Shown: positions 1 to 10,732 of the stretch, piece after piece
Position numbering within the stretch: the stretch's first letter is position 1
Layout of the letters: the number at the start of each line of letters is the position of its first letter
NCBI GenBank assembly: GCA_029237695.1
Contig: CM055278.1
Location: forward strand, 75,744,297-75,808,296
Origin: Conchocele bisecta
Taxonomy: Eukaryota > Mollusca > Bivalvia > Lucinida > Thyasiridae
Reading direction: 5' to 3'
Length of the DNA stretch: 64,000 bases
Made by a program: the position numbers and the translations under genes
Notes under the pieces: generated by a model
Databases searched by the model: none
What the model was told of the DNA's origin: nothing
What the model saw: the letters and a program-made list of their open reading frames with translations, nothing else

Positions 1-1180
1 TTTTTATCAATCGATGATTCAGATGTTGTATAAACTTACATCTATCGTGACCTATGGGAAAAATCTCATTGAGCGAAATAATATGGTTTTATCAATGGTT
101 ATAGATATAGTGCAGGGTTCAAATGTAACAAAAATTAAGAAACTGGTTGCAGCCAAATGCTAGATTCTGGCAAACGCTGAAGATAAAGCTATAGCAGATA
201 CATTTGGTAATTCGATTTTATATACCATTAGATTTTGAACGTTCTTGGAAGCCCATATGTCCTTATTATCAATCTGGTTTGGGTGATAGACTCGAATATG
301 AACTTAACATTTAAATGATTTATTCAAGGGTTAATAATAGCCACCAGGTGATTTAGCTGCTACTAATGAAATTAATAATATAAGTTTAGGATTTGTAATT
401 ATGGTCACAAGAGCCTAATTTAGCGGACAATGGTAAAAACCAATTATGATGGGACAAATGTCAATTTTTGTATTTGATAGAATTTCTTTAGGCATCGAAG
501 GCTACCTTAAAAAATAAAAATAAAAGTGATTCTATATGGAATATTAAATTTTGAATACCCGCCCCTGCTAGGTCCATGAAGTGGGAATTTTTTAATGGTA
601 TTTTGGAAGAACAATCATCACCTTTTGCAGGAAGAAAGTGAAAAAATTCTATAATACCAAAAATAAATAAATGTTGAAGTAAACAATGTTTTGATTTAAT
701 CCATTGAAAAAGGGTTAAATAAGGTTTATTTTTTATTTTTTATATTTTTTTGATTTTTTAATATTTATTTTAATTGTATATTTAACAATTAGATGGGATA
801 TACCTAATCAACTATACAGTCAAGGGATGAAAAAGCATATAATATGTGGGATGAAAGACGCAAAAAACACTTTGCCGGTGGAGATTGTTAATGATGCCGA
901 TAGTTGGAACGCTGTCAGTAAAGAATTTAATGTGTCCAGTGTGACAATTGGCCAAATATTCTTACTCAAAAACAAAAAATATGCACTCTGGGCTTGATCT
1001 TTAAGAACAACAGATTGATAATAGTTTACACTTGGGAATGGACGGGAGGAATAGAAAATGCGAGTGAAGGTATTACAATTCAGAGTTACTAAAGAAGCTG
1101 AAGCTGCAGGTTGTAACTTAATATATAATTTATTTTATCTTAATTCAAGATGCGCAAGTTAAAATATAGAAAAGGAAGGA
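1..1180 (+). pseudogene. Decayed major capsid-like gene of an integrated dsDNA virus-like element (5' end outside window)
   Basis: No long frame is open, but short capsid-like segments lie in order in three different frames: a segment from 216 to about 308 (reads YQSGLGDRLEYEL near its end), PNQLYSQGM at 803-829, and IENASEGITIQ at 1051-1083. I recognise these as hallmarks of the F54H12.2-like family, found in many invertebrate genomes and linked to Polinton-like viruses, where it is thought to form a jelly-roll capsid protein. At least three frame changes and several stops separate the blocks, and an AT-rich stretch near 680-780 interrupts the middle. The packaging-ATPase relic follows directly on the same strand, which supports the viral reading. 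The family link is from memory of the family and the capsid role is inferred. The gene cannot make a full protein. Confidence 0.62.
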
Positions 1181-1184
1181 AAGA

Positions 1185-1905
1185 TTTGATATCGGTGTTG
1201 TATTGATATTACCCAAAGTATTGCCCATTAGTTGCAATTGTTTGTGGTCCAAAACAGGATGTGGAAAAAACAGAATAATTTGTTTTAGACTTATTAGAGC
1301 TATTTCACTACCAAAACAAGGAAGGTTATACAAAAGGGTTTTTTTTCGATAACTATAGTTATTTATTTGTTCCAACTACTAGCATGGAACAAGGCGTTAT
1401 AAAAATCAGATGTTGGATAAAGGATGGTGCGGTGCCCAATCGATAAAAATAAAAAAATAAACGGATTGTTAATCCAGTGTTGGCAGTAATGGCGAAGAGA
1501 AAACTACAAAAGATCTGTTAAGATTATTTTCTTTTTTAATAAATATGCTGGAAGCCCAACATTGATATATCATTGATGACTGTTCAGCTTACCAAAGCAA
1601 TTAACAAAGAAAAAGGATATGTTGGTTCCACGATCGCATTCTCTGGACGACATGCAGTAAGAGCAAAGAGTTTGGGTTATATCACCAGCGAGATATCAAT
1701 TCGGAGTTAATTAAAAGACTTAACGATGAACAGACAAAATGGCAATGTGTATGTTTTATACGAAAGGCAACAGAGATAGTTTTGAGGGACTGTTTGAGAG
1801 AAATGAAATGTTTGTTTATTTTTTCGACACTAGAGGAAAGAAATCAAAATTTAAGGAAAAGAGTTATCGAAAACAAAACCATTTCTAAGTGTTGCTTTTT
1901 GAACT
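1185..1905 (+). pseudogene. Decayed FtsK/HerA-type genome-packaging ATPase of the virus-like element
   Basis: A degenerate P-loop region sits at 1243-1275, where the GCGK part is only readable after a one-base frame change. A Walker B-like YIIDDC occurs at 1566-1583, and an FSGRHA motif at 1639-1656 lies in another frame. A further block near 1740-1790 (reads WQCVCF) resembles the C-terminal part of the same family. This order is that of the A32/FtsK-HerA packaging ATPases of Polinton-like viruses, which pump DNA into capsids. Multiple frameshifts and stops make it inactive. It follows the capsid relic and precedes a cluster of small open frames, a plausible virion-gene block. Family assignment is inferred from motifs. 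Confidence 0.6.
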
Positions 1906-2379
1906 TAGATAAACCCGGATTCAATCCTACTGGTTGATTAAGTTGACTTAAAGTAATGGCTTAGTATTACTTAATAATTTCTTTTTATTTTGCTTATTTT
2001 TTTACTGGATTTTAACTTGATTTAAAACTTGATTTAACTTGATTTAGCCTAAGCAGTTCAAAGAGTTAACAATGTTTAAGGAATTGGTTCAGCCTAAATA
2101 TGTATTGGCTTAAACATTTGTTGAGTTGTTCTAAGCAAATTTAACTTAAATAACTAGTTTATGTAATATAACAAAATGTTTGGAGATATTGATATTCATT
2201 ACAATTATTGATTATTATATTTTGGATTCGGGTTCTTTGGAGTTTTAATTTTAAAATTAAAATATTAGTTATGCAAATTAATAAAAATGGAATTTGTGAG
2301 GAAATTATAGAACAACCCTTAATGTGATTGATAATGTATCACAATGATTTTAGTGCTGTGGTAGGCGAATGTAAAATAA
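1906..2379. other. AT-rich spacer in the virus-like element
   Basis: No coding frame is supported. The stretch near 2020-2050 repeats ACTTGATTTA three times, and the rest is AT-rich. It separates the packaging-ATPase relic from the small open frames. Confidence 0.4.
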
Positions 2380-2820
2380 TTGATCCACTTAAAACAACGG
2401 TTATCTTCGATTATTTCAGGTGGGAAATCTGTTCAATATTTGGGTAAAGATATAACTATTTCACAACTAGAAGAGTTGTCAAATGAACAAATATTAAAAT
2501 TGTATAACAGATATGAAAGTAGATTGGGTGCTTCAATGACGAAAACTCTTGGTAATACTATTTTGAATATGTATGCTCTAGCTGTAGGTAATATCTTGCC
2601 TATACCAGCAGGAAATCATGATAAACTCGTAGCTGATTTAGAAGGAGATCCATTTGTTGACCATGCATTGACTAGTACTTGTTGTGAGTTGTATTTTAGG
2701 TTTGGAGCATTTCTGGCACCTATTACTGCAGCGATAACAACATTTAAATATTGTCAATTTAAAAATATAAATGATATAAATAAAAATAATAGAAACGGAG
2801 AACACACAACAGATTCCTGA
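2380..2820 (+). CDS. Small virus-like element protein, 146 codons, start unclear
   Basis: The frame is open from a stop at 2377 to TGA at 2818-2820. It begins at a TTG; the first ATG is codon 53 (2536), so the true start is probably lost or upstream of a frame change. The product has a helical N-terminal half (SQLEELSNEQILKLYNRYES) and a central conserved-looking stretch (TLGNTILNMYALAVGN), then a Cys-containing segment (TSTCCELYFRFGAF) that could be membrane-associated. I recognise this as one of the small hypothetical proteins that accompany F54H12.2-like capsid genes in invertebrate genomes; no function is known to me. Its end overlaps the next open frame. Coding status is likely but expression is unproven. 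Confidence 0.5.
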   Translation: MIHLKQRLSSIISGGKSVQYLGKDITISQLEELSNEQILKLYNRYESRLGASMTKTLGNTILNMYALAVGNILPIPAGNHDKLVADLEGDPFVDHALTSTCCELYFRFGAFLAPITAAITTFKYCQFKNINDINKNNRNGEHTTDS

Positions 2821-3106
2821 TGAAGAAATTCCAGAACGAAAAGAGGAGATTAAACAAGTAACAGCAAAGAATCCAAAGAGGGTTGAAGCTGGTAAAAAGG
2901 GTGCTGCTGCTAGAAAAGCCAAACAAGAAAGTCTATTACATATGGTACATAAGAAAAAAGTAGATATACAACCTGAAGAACCAGTTATAGTGAAAGTCTA
3001 TAAAACCTCGAATATAATATATTTTGTAGTGGCAGTGAGTTTAGTTGGTGGGTTTGTGTTTGGCTATAAATTGTTAAATCGAAATAAAATTGAAACAAGA
3101 ACCTGA
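2780..3106 (+). pseudogene. Small basic, membrane-anchored virus-like protein with a nonsense codon after its ATG
   Basis: An ATG at 2771 is followed two codons later by TAA (2777-2779), after which the frame stays open to TGA at 3104-3106. The product is acidic at first, then has a strongly basic, Ala-rich stretch (AGKKGAAARKAKQE, coded near 2885-2930), and near its end a hydrophobic segment (IIYFVVAVSLVGGFVFGY) that should span a membrane. Such basic plus transmembrane layout would suit a minor virion or DNA-binding membrane protein, but this is inference. It overlaps the 3' end of the preceding frame by 41 nt, a compact arrangement typical of viruses. The early stop means it is probably dead, or starts at the later ATG at 2942. 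Confidence 0.45.
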
Positions 3107-3194
3107 AATGCCTAGTGTAAAACACAATCCTCATCTTATGGAGTAAACAATTAATTAAATTAAATTAAATTTATTATTAAGTAAAATAAAAAAG

Positions 3195-3419
3195 ATGACG
3201 GCAATTAATACAGATGGAAAGATAATAGGAAATCTTGCATATCATGCTGCTGTAATAACGGCGCTTGAAATCGGATATGCGCAGATAATGAATAAAATTA
3301 TAAGACAGGCGGTGCCAAAACTGCAACTTGATGGTTATAATATGGCTATGTTAATGTTGGATACTGGACTTGCTATTGCTACGAGAGATATGCTTGTTAA
3401 ACAAGGTAATAATTCCTGA
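3195..3419 (+). CDS. Small virus-like element protein, 74 aa
   Basis: The frame is intact from ATG at 3195 to the stop at 3417-3419. The ATG follows an A-rich leader (AAATAAAAAAG). The protein is mostly hydrophobic-helical (AYHAAVITALEIGYAQIMNKI and YNMAMLMLDTGLAIATRDML) with no signal I recognise. It lies 38 nt before the next frame, on the same strand. It resembles hypothetical proteins that travel with F54H12.2-like capsid genes. Function unknown. Confidence 0.5.
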   Translation: MTAINTDGKIIGNLAYHAAVITALEIGYAQIMNKIIRQAVPKLQLDGYNMAMLMLDTGLAIATRDMLVKQGNNS

Positions 3420-3456
3420 TAATATTTTTAAGTAATAAAATTATTATATAAACAAA

Positions 3457-3891
3457 ATGTCTGGAATAGCTATGATGGTTGGCGGTGCTTTGGTTAACGC
3501 ATTGGCGTTTACAGGGAGTAATTTCTTATTCAGTTCATTGGGGAATAATTCTGCGATTGAAGAACGCAAAAGGCATGATAATGCCGTAGAGCAATTACAA
3601 AAGGCACAGGCACAGTGGGCAGAAAAAAGAACAGAGAGATTAGACTGGATTAATAGTGAAATTAGAAAGCAGAACCACACTGCTAAGACGTTTGAGGATG
3701 TAGATGAAGCTATTAGGGAGTATAATGCTGTTACAGCACCGGTGACAGGTGCACAACAATTACAATCGTTTGGGGGAGAGCCGGTATTGAGTGATTATTA
3801 TGTACCTTCACATAGTCAAAAGGATAGAGAAATTATATTTATAGTGGGCGGCATGATTGTGGTAGGGATTGTGGCATATAGATTTGTATAA
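3457..3891 (+). CDS. Virus-like element protein with N-terminal hydrophobic patch, coiled coil and C-terminal transmembrane helix, 144 aa
   Basis: The frame is intact from ATG 3457 (leader TATTATATAAACAAAATG) to TAA at 3889-3891. Residues 1-29 form a Gly/Ala-rich hydrophobic segment. Residues 33-65 are charged and heptad-like (EQLQKAQAQWAEKRTERLDW). Residues about 125-144 form a transmembrane helix (IIFIVGGMIVVGIVAYRFV) that ends at the C-terminus. I recognise this as a recurrent small protein of cnidarian and molluscan virus-like elements. A minor capsid or membrane-remodelling role is possible but unproven. It is the best-preserved gene of the block, in contrast with the ruined capsid and ATPase genes upstream. 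Confidence 0.58.
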   Translation: MSGIAMMVGGALVNALAFTGSNFLFSSLGNNSAIEERKRHDNAVEQLQKAQAQWAEKRTERLDWINSEIRKQNHTAKTFEDVDEAIREYNAVTAPVTGAQQLQSFGGEPVLSDYYVPSHSQKDREIIFIVGGMIVVGIVAYRFV

Positions 3892-4862
3892 TAATGGTTT
3901 AATTCAAAGAAAATGGTCCTTGGGTGAAGCCAATGTAGGTGCCTACAAACACCCATAGTTTGATACTTATAACAATTGTTTTTGAAACATATAATGTATG
4001 GTTTGCAAGCAACGATAATCGTGTTTAATAACATTCATTTGTTCTGTTCGAGTTATCTGCCAGCCGGTAGACGGGTGGCTCTGACATCACTGATGTATGT
4101 GTTCCGCTGATTAAAATTATCTGTTCAGACACCGTATTGAAAAAAGCCTGTATATGTATATTAGTATGCCGCCTTCTCTACCTTTGGGATGCCCCTTGTA
4201 CATGTTGCGCAATCTATCAAACACATGCTGACAGATATACATTCTTCGTTCTCCCTAGAGAGAACGAGGAATGTGGGGGCTCCCATGGGGGCTGTCAGAA
4301 AACTCTGATTTTGTAGGTTTTGGTACGGCATTCACATCTCATGGATGCAAACTGGGCTCGGCTGGTGCCAATTTTCCATCTGGGGTGTATGTGCATTAGA
4401 TCACAGACACTATGGGCTTTGCTTCCCTGTTATTGTTAGTGCATGTTTTTTCATGAACATAATTTGCTGGCCATGTGTATATAACGCACCTGATTGTTTT
4501 ATCAGTAATTAATCGGGAGATAATAAAATTGTGAAATCACGAGATAGCAAACTCCGATGATGATGTTACCCAAATGGAGAAACTCCTTAAGAAACTGAAC
4601 CGATCATATTAATTATATTGCTGTAATAGTCAATTAGAAGTTTCAACGAAAAGTGGCTTAATTTAGAGAATAAAAATAAGCGCGGGGATCCTTAAAAACC
4701 AACAACAACAACTTTTTAAAGTTATCACAAGTCCGTATAGGATGATATGACTTTGTACTTTTGGTTTATGTTTACAAACACTGTGTTCTTTATCTCCACG
4801 AGATAACACAAGCGTTTGATCCATAAAGTGACACGGGTGTCAATTCAAGGATTAGACGCTTC
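3892..4862. other. Non-coding tail of the virus-like element, with hairpins
   Basis: No supported gene. A small perfect hairpin (GTAGG/CCTAC) lies near 3939-3950. A longer one is listed at 4239-4274. The element's boundary was not found. Confidence 0.4.
4239..4274. repeat. 15-bp inverted repeat (hairpin), 6-nt loop
   Basis: The arms are 4239-4253 (ACATTCTTCGTTCTC) and 4260-4274, pairing at 14 of 15 positions, with loop CCTAGA. A further short outer pair (CTGACAG/CTGTCAG) flanks it. It could be a terminal or regulatory hairpin of the virus-like element, or a small transposon end. Confidence 0.6.
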
Positions 4863-4899
4863 ATGTATATTTTGCTAAATATTTACAATTGTGTGTACC

Positions 4900-4985
4900 T
4901 GTACCATTTTTGGTACACACTTTTGTACAAAAAATGTACACACTTTTGTACAAACTTTGGTACAAAAAATTGTACTTTATTGTGT
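4900..4985. repeat. Short TTGTACA-type tandem/inverted repeat
   Basis: GTACA/TGTAC words alternate with T- and A-runs, giving repeated small palindromes (GGTACACACTTTTGTAC and variants). No gene is seen. Confidence 0.5.
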
Positions 4986-5104
4986 GCATATATTTTGCTG
5001 AATATTATGGTTTTCATACAAAACAACTATATAATTGTGTACAACAAGCATTGTTTTGATAAATTCCTAATCTCAAGGGCTGAGAAGTTTAAAATTGAGA
5101 TTAC

Positions 5105-5520
5105 AGTCCCACCTCCCCTAACGGCCACCTCCCAGCAACGGCCACCTCTCTTCAACGGCCAGTTTAAACTCCCCCCGTTAGAATTTAACGTTATTTTACC
5201 TCTGTCCAACGGTCACCTCTCTTCTCCAGCCAACGGCCACAAAAAAACACAACGAAATCGTCAAAAGACCTCTCGAACGGCCAACATATTTTTGCTAACG
5301 GCCAGTTGATTTTTTCATAGCAAAGAGTCATAAGCTTCTCTGACCGGCCAACATATTTGTACAGGTCGTTTTTATTCTGAACGGTCAATATAATTAATCT
5401 CGCCAAACGGCCACGTCAATTAAAACATGACACGAACCACCTCTCTGAGCGGCCAACATATTTATTATTGACAAACGGCCATAAACCACGACAAAAATGG
5501 CCTGCAAACGGGCAGCATAT
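5105..5520. repeat. Degenerate array of AACGGCCAC(CTCT) words
   Basis: About a dozen copies of ACGGCCA spaced at 15-50 nt occur between 5118 and 5510, often followed by CCTCTCT. The same wording, as ACAGCCACCTCT, recurs at 6290-6320. It looks like the subterminal repeat field of a MITE or other DNA transposon. The short frames across it are not credible genes. Confidence 0.55.
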
Positions 5521-6285
5521 TTTTTTTAATGGACATTTTCGTATGCAAACGTTACCGTGAATCGCGTAAAATCAATATGCCTATGTAGCCTACCGGCAGA
5601 TCTAATCGAGTGTGCCGTATCTATCGGATACCTTCGGTGGTAATCGGTCGATAAAAGTTGTGTGTAAACACATGTCCAAGTTGTGTATTCGGATTTATCA
5701 CCTGTCTGGTATCTGACAATGGGATTGCCGACAAGTTTGTCACCGTTTGAAGTGGATTAAACAAGCCATTTACCAGGATTAGGATACTCAACACGGTCTG
5801 CTGACTGAATATGACACCATGTGACACTGCAAGAAAAGTGGGCTTATTGGGTTTGTGACCAGTGTAGCTGTAAATTAGTCTACTCAGTGTGTTCACTACA
5901 TGTTTTTACACAAAATTGGATTAACATTAGCATGATTATAACTTTGTCACACGAATGCAGATCCGAATCCAGACTGCAAGTTATTCTGATCAGGAGCTAC
6001 ACATGATTAAACTGAATGAGCCCAGTTTGTCATTATGAATGCATAATTGTTATTGGTCAATTTGAACATTTAACATGTTTTAATAAATTGTTATTTCTCA
6101 AAATAACCATGATTACTATTTTGTCTTCTTCAATAACATACTAACAATGACAAATGTATATGTTCTATAGTAAATAAAATATAATACTATAAAACATATA
6201 CAATCCTAGTTGTTTCTATGTTCATATATCAGTATAAGCAACTGAGAAGTTGATGGCTGTTCATTGATGGCTGTTCGTTGGTGAC
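5521..6285. other. No gene seen; decayed MITE relic at about 5820-6005
   Basis: The piece at 5820-6005 (GTGACACTGCAAGAAAAGTG ... GATCAGGAGCTACAC) is a diverged relative of the ACTGGAGAAATGGGGCTTATG MITE at 15333-15573. The rest is AT-rich with nothing recognised. Confidence 0.4.
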
Positions 6286-6299
6286 CCTCTCCACAACAG

Positions 6300-6360
6300 C
6301 CACCTCTCTACAACAGCCACTTTCAGTCCGTCCGGCTGCTGGCTGTTGTAGAGAGGTTGG
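6300..6360. repeat. Inverted repeat, 19-20 bp arms
   Basis: Arms 6300-6318 (CCACCTCTCTACAACAGCC) and 6341-6360 are inverse complements apart from one mismatch, with a loop of about 22 nt. It carries the same ACAGCCACCTCT wording as the 5105-5520 field and is probably a short foldback MITE. Confidence 0.65.
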
Positions 6361-6522
6361 ACTGTATATTGTAAGATTTTCATACAAAAGTACAAAAATA
6401 CCAAACTATATAGTAGTTTTGTATTTTTATATATTTAAACTTCTAACCACAGAGACTGAGAAAGCTAAAACTGAGATTATATTGCAGGAGCCCCATATTC
6501 TATATATATCATAGAAATATGT

Positions 6523-7245
6523 ATAAAAAATGGGTAAGTTAAAAAGGCGATATTTTTGTTAAAAAATATTTTTTCGGCATAAAAACACCAAGGTGCACAT
6601 CTTCAATATGTGTAGAAGACGTGTGTATAGTTTCAGAACGATCGACTTAACGGTTTCGGAGGAGTTGTGTACACAAACTCTGTACCGTATATAGAATTGT
6701 ATAGAAAAATGTAGAAAAAATGCCTAAGTTAAAAAGGTGATATTTTTGTTAAAAAATATTTTTTCCGCATAAAAACACCAAGGTGCACATCTTCAATATG
6801 TGTAGAAGACGTGTGTATAGTTTCAGAACGATCGACTGAATAGTTTCGGAGGAGTTGTGTACACAAACTCTGTACCGTATATATAATTGTATAGAAAAAT
6901 GTAGTAAAAATGGCTAAGTTAAAAAGGTGATATTCTTGTTAAAAAATATTTTTTCGCCATAAAACACCAAGGTGCACATCTTCAATATGTGTAGAAGACG
7001 TGTGCATAGTTCCAAATTGATCGACTGAAAGGTTTCGGAGGAGTTGTGTACACAAACTCTGTACCGTATAGAAATGTATAGAAAAATGAAGAAAAAATGG
7101 CTAAGTTAAAAAGGCGATATTTTTGTTAAAAAATATTTTTTCGGCATAAAAACACCAAGGTGCACATCTTCAATATGTGTAGAAGACGTGTGTATAGTTT
7201 CAGATTGATCGACTGAACAGTTTCGGAGGAGTTGTGTACACGAAC
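6523..7245. repeat. Tandem repeat, about 188-bp unit, four copies
   Basis: Units begin near 6528, 6718, 6906 and 7096, each with AAATGGCTAAGTTAAAAAGG, then AACACCAAGGTGCACATCTT, GTGTAGAAGACGTGTG and GGAGTTGTGTACACAAACTC. Two more units occur at 19500-19810. It is AT-rich and non-coding. Confidence 0.85.
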
Positions 7246-7377
7246 TATGCGCTTTTTCTTCAGCCGCCCGCCCGCCGTGCGGTAAAACATAATACGTACC
7301 GTTTTTTAAAAACGGTCGTATAAAAATGGAAAAAGAATTTGAAAAAAAAACAAGAAACGAGGCCACTTTTTGTAGAC

Positions 7378-7556
7378 TAGATGGCCGTGGCCTGCATGTC
7401 GCGCCTTAGGGCGAGGCATGGACACTAAAAAAAGAGATATAGTAGATGGAAAAACTTTAACCGGACACACGGACGGACGGACGGACGGACGGACGGACAG
7501 ACGGACGTATGCCAAAATGCCGACTATTATCGCGCTTTCCGCAAGCGGGCGCGACA
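7378..7556 (+). mobile_element. Short Helentron-like non-autonomous element
   Basis: An 8-bp subterminal inverted repeat pairs GTCGCGCC at 7398-7405 with GGCGCGAC at 7548-7555. A small hairpin (GGCCGTGGCC) precedes the first, a GACG microsatellite lies at 7473-7506, and a GC hairpin closes the 3' end. This is the plan of the larger satellite-bearing elements in this window, reduced to under 200 bp. A reverse-strand 3' end of the same kind lies at 36954-37030. Confidence 0.5.
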
Positions 7557-8039
7557 ATGATGATAAACACCCATGTGAAGTATCAAGGTAATGGGTGAAG
7601 CAGTTGCAGAGATATAGTACACAAAAAAATCAAAGTAATTTGACCCTGACATTGGGCACAGGGGCCGCACGGTTGGGGGGTAGAATGAAAATATGGATGA
7701 TGATAAACACCCATGTAAAGTTTCAAGGTAATGAGCGAAGCAGTTGCAGAGATATAGTATAACGAAAAACTTTAACCAAAAAACTTTAACCAGACTGGCT
7801 AAGTCAATTACATGTACGTAGAAATAATAGGTGAAGGTAAAAAAAATGGTCACATGTTGGATAGTTGTATGTGGTGGCAGGGCCCCCTTGGTTTATGAAG
7901 CTGTGAAAGTTTGGTAGTCCTAGGTGGGGTACAGTACCAAAGAAAATGGACTTAAAAACAAACACGAAAACTTAACATTGTAAACGCGAAAAGTTAACAT
8001 TGAACTGCGCGAAAAAATGGTCAAGTTCAAAAAGGTAAC
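7557..8039. repeat. Degenerate direct repeats beginning TGATGATAAACACCCATGTG
   Basis: The piece at 7560-7620 recurs at 7697-7760 (TGATAAACACCCATGTAAAG, GCAGTTGCAGAGATATAGTA). A related piece (GATGATAATAAACATGTAG) abuts UGGT exon 59517-59691. Two GAAAACTTAACATTG copies follow at 7966 and 8144. No gene seen. Confidence 0.5.
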
Positions 8040-8398
8040 ATGTTGGATAGTGATATGTGGTGGGCACCCCTTGGTTATGAAGCTGTGAAAGTTTTTGTTT
8101 GTCCTAGTGTTACAGGTAACCAAAGAAATGGACTCAAACACGAAAACTTAACATTGATTGTGGACTCCGCCCGCCCACCCGCCCCTGGCTTTCGCCAATC
8201 AATAGTGTGGATTTTTTATTTTTTTCCCAAAAAAAACCTGGCTAAAAATGGAAAAAATGTTTTAAAAAAAAAAAAGTTTAAAAATTATTTTTTTTTTTTT
8301 AAAAAAACCTGGCTAAAAATGGAAAAAAAGTAAAAAAACCTGGCTAAAAATTGGAAAAAAAGTTTTAAAAAAAAAAAGTTTTAAAAATCTACAAAAAA
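8040..8398. other. Low-complexity A/T-run region
   Basis: Homopolymer A and T runs with CCTGGCTAAAAATGGAAAAA repeated three times (8237-8365). No gene is seen. Confidence 0.5.
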
Positions 8399-9180
8399 TA
8401 ATGCTCGCTACGGGGCCCAGAATTTTTATAAATAAAAGTCCCTATATTTATCTACATATCATATCTGGCACAGGTCCACATATGCCACAAATATTGTCAA
8501 CACAGTTTACGGAAATGTAATACCCAGGTATAATAATTTACCTGTATAAATTACCTGTAATAATTTAGCTGGACATTTAGTGGTCAAGCTGGAAATTTGC
8601 ACATGCTTGCACATGCAGAAGTGTTCAACTGGAGAAGGCTATTGTTGTCTCAGGTAAGGTGTACAGAGCGCACGATTAATGTTCAGTTTGTAGCATAGAA
8701 AGAAATAGAGTTTGACCTTGACCCTGGAGCCCGGAATTTTTTTTAATAGTCCTATGTTCATCTACATATCATAGTAAAGGTATGTATAAAGTTTGATGAC
8801 TGTAGCTGATAAGGTGTTGAAGTAATGACCGTAACACGAAAACTTAACATTGAATGATGACGATGACGCCGCCGACGACGACGACTCCGGAAAAGCAAAA
8901 CCTATTAAAAATAATAATGTTTGCTACTGGAGCCCAGAATTTTTTTTTAATAGTCCTATATTTATCTACATATATCTGCACAGGTCCACATAATGCCACA
9001 ATATTTTCAACACAGTTTACGGAAATGTAATATCCAATGTAGTAATTTACATGTATAAATTAGCTGTGGTCAAGAGTGGTTAAGGCTGGACATTTGCACA
9101 TGCTAGCACATGCACAGGTGAATGGTTCTCCCAGTCTCTATTGTTCTCTCTACAGGTAAGGTGTACAGAGCACACGAGAA
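8399..9180. repeat. Two direct copies of a roughly 260-bp repeat
   Basis: The stretch 8399-8660 recurs at 8920-9165. Shared words include CCTATATTTATCTACATAT, CACAGTTTACGGAAATGTAA and CAGGTAAGGTGTACAGAGC. Between them are a diverged third start and a GACGACGACG tract at 8855-8885. Probably decayed copies of a satellite-bearing element. Confidence 0.6.
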
Positions 9181-9479
9181 AACGGGTCTTCATGCATTAT
9201 TGTCCAGTTTGTAGAATGCGCAAAACAAACAAGAGCTGTAGAACAGCATAGCTCGACTACGAGGGTTGTCAATGTACACATAGCTTGACAAAGAAGGTGG
9301 CTGCGGCCTGCATAAAAACCTTAACCGAGGTTGACTAAAAACATTAACCAAGGGAAACTAGAAATATGGCCTGTCGGCACACGAATACCCCCACTGGCAG
9401 CCAAAGAAAACGAGGCATTTTTTATTATAAGCCATTTAGCCGAGCGTTAAGGTTTCAAACGCATCAAGTCTGTGACCTT

Positions 9480-10732
9480 GACCCTGGGCATAGTGTGATA
9501 ATCCATGCATCGGTGTAGAAGATATAGAGCGGAAGGGAATTTCAATAGGTTTGACCTTTGACCTTCAACTATGACCTTGACCTTGGACGTAGGTGCGTGG
9601 TTATTGATCGAGACACACCGTTCTCATCCTGAGAAACATTTGTGCCAAGGCATTTGATAATCCATGCATCGGTGTAGAAGATATAGAGCGGAAGGGAATT
9701 TCAATAGGTTTGACCTTTGACCTTCAACTGTGACCTTGGACGTAGGTGCGTGGTTAGCAATTTGATAATCCATGCATCAGTGTAGAAGATATACAGCGGA
9801 AGGGAATTTCAATAGGTTTGACCTTTGACCTTCAACTGTGACCTTGACCTTGGACGTAGGTGCGTGGTTATTGATCGTGACACACCTTCTCATCATGAGA
9901 AACATTTGTGCCAAGCCATTTGAAAATCCATGCATCGGTGTAAAAGACAGAGAGGAAGGGAATTTCAATAGGTTTGACCTTTGACCTTCAACAATGACCT
10001 TGACCTTGGACGTAGGTGCGTGGTTATTGATCGCGACACACCTTCTCATCGTGAGAAACATTTCTGCCAAGCCATTTGGGAATTTCAATATTTTTTACCT
10101 TTGACCTTCAACTGTGACCTTGACCTTGGATGTATGTGCGTGGTTATTGATTGCGACACACCTTCTCATCCTGAGAAACATTTGTGCCAAGGCATTTGAT
10201 AATCCATTCATCAGTGTAGAAGATATAGAGCGGAAGGGAATTTCAATAGGTTTGACCTTTGACCTTCAACTGTGACCTTGACCTTGGACGTAGGTGCGTG
10301 GTTATTGATTGCGACACACCTTCTCATCATGAGAAACATTTGTGCCAAGCCATTTGATAATCCATGCATCGGTGTAGAAGATATAGAGCGGAAGGGAATT
10401 TCAATAGGTTTGACCTTTGACCTTCAACTGTGACCTTGGACATAGGTGCGTGGTTAGCAATTTGATAAGCCATGCATCGGTGTAGAAGATATAGAGCGGA
10501 AGGGAATTTCAATAGGTTTGACCTTTGACCTTCAACTGTGACCTTGACCTTGGACATAGGTGCGGTGGTTATTGATCGAGACAACACCTTCTCATCATGA
10601 GAAAACATTTGTGCCAAGCCAGCCTTGATAATCCATGCATCGGTGCAGAAGATATAGAGCGGAAGGGAATTTCAATGGGTTTGACCTTTGACCTTCAACA
10701 GTGACCTTGACCTTGGACGTAGGTGCGTGGTT
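9480..10732. repeat. Satellite array, about 160-bp unit with TGACCTTTGACCT
   Basis: About eight units, some shortened to about 110 bp, share CCATGCATCGGTGTAGAAGA, GAAGGGAATTTCAATAGG, TTGACCTTTGACCTTCAACT and CACACCTTCTCATCATGAG. Further arrays lie at 51113-52218 and 61505-62640. Each unit contains a perfect DR1 (for example 9552-9564) and a GTGACCTTGACCTTGG motif. Minus-strand frames here are by-products. Confidence 0.9.

Noticed and set aside
4863..5309. 148-codon plus-strand frame
   Set aside because: It runs through TTGTACA and AACGGCCAC repeats. Composition is low-complexity, with no domain.
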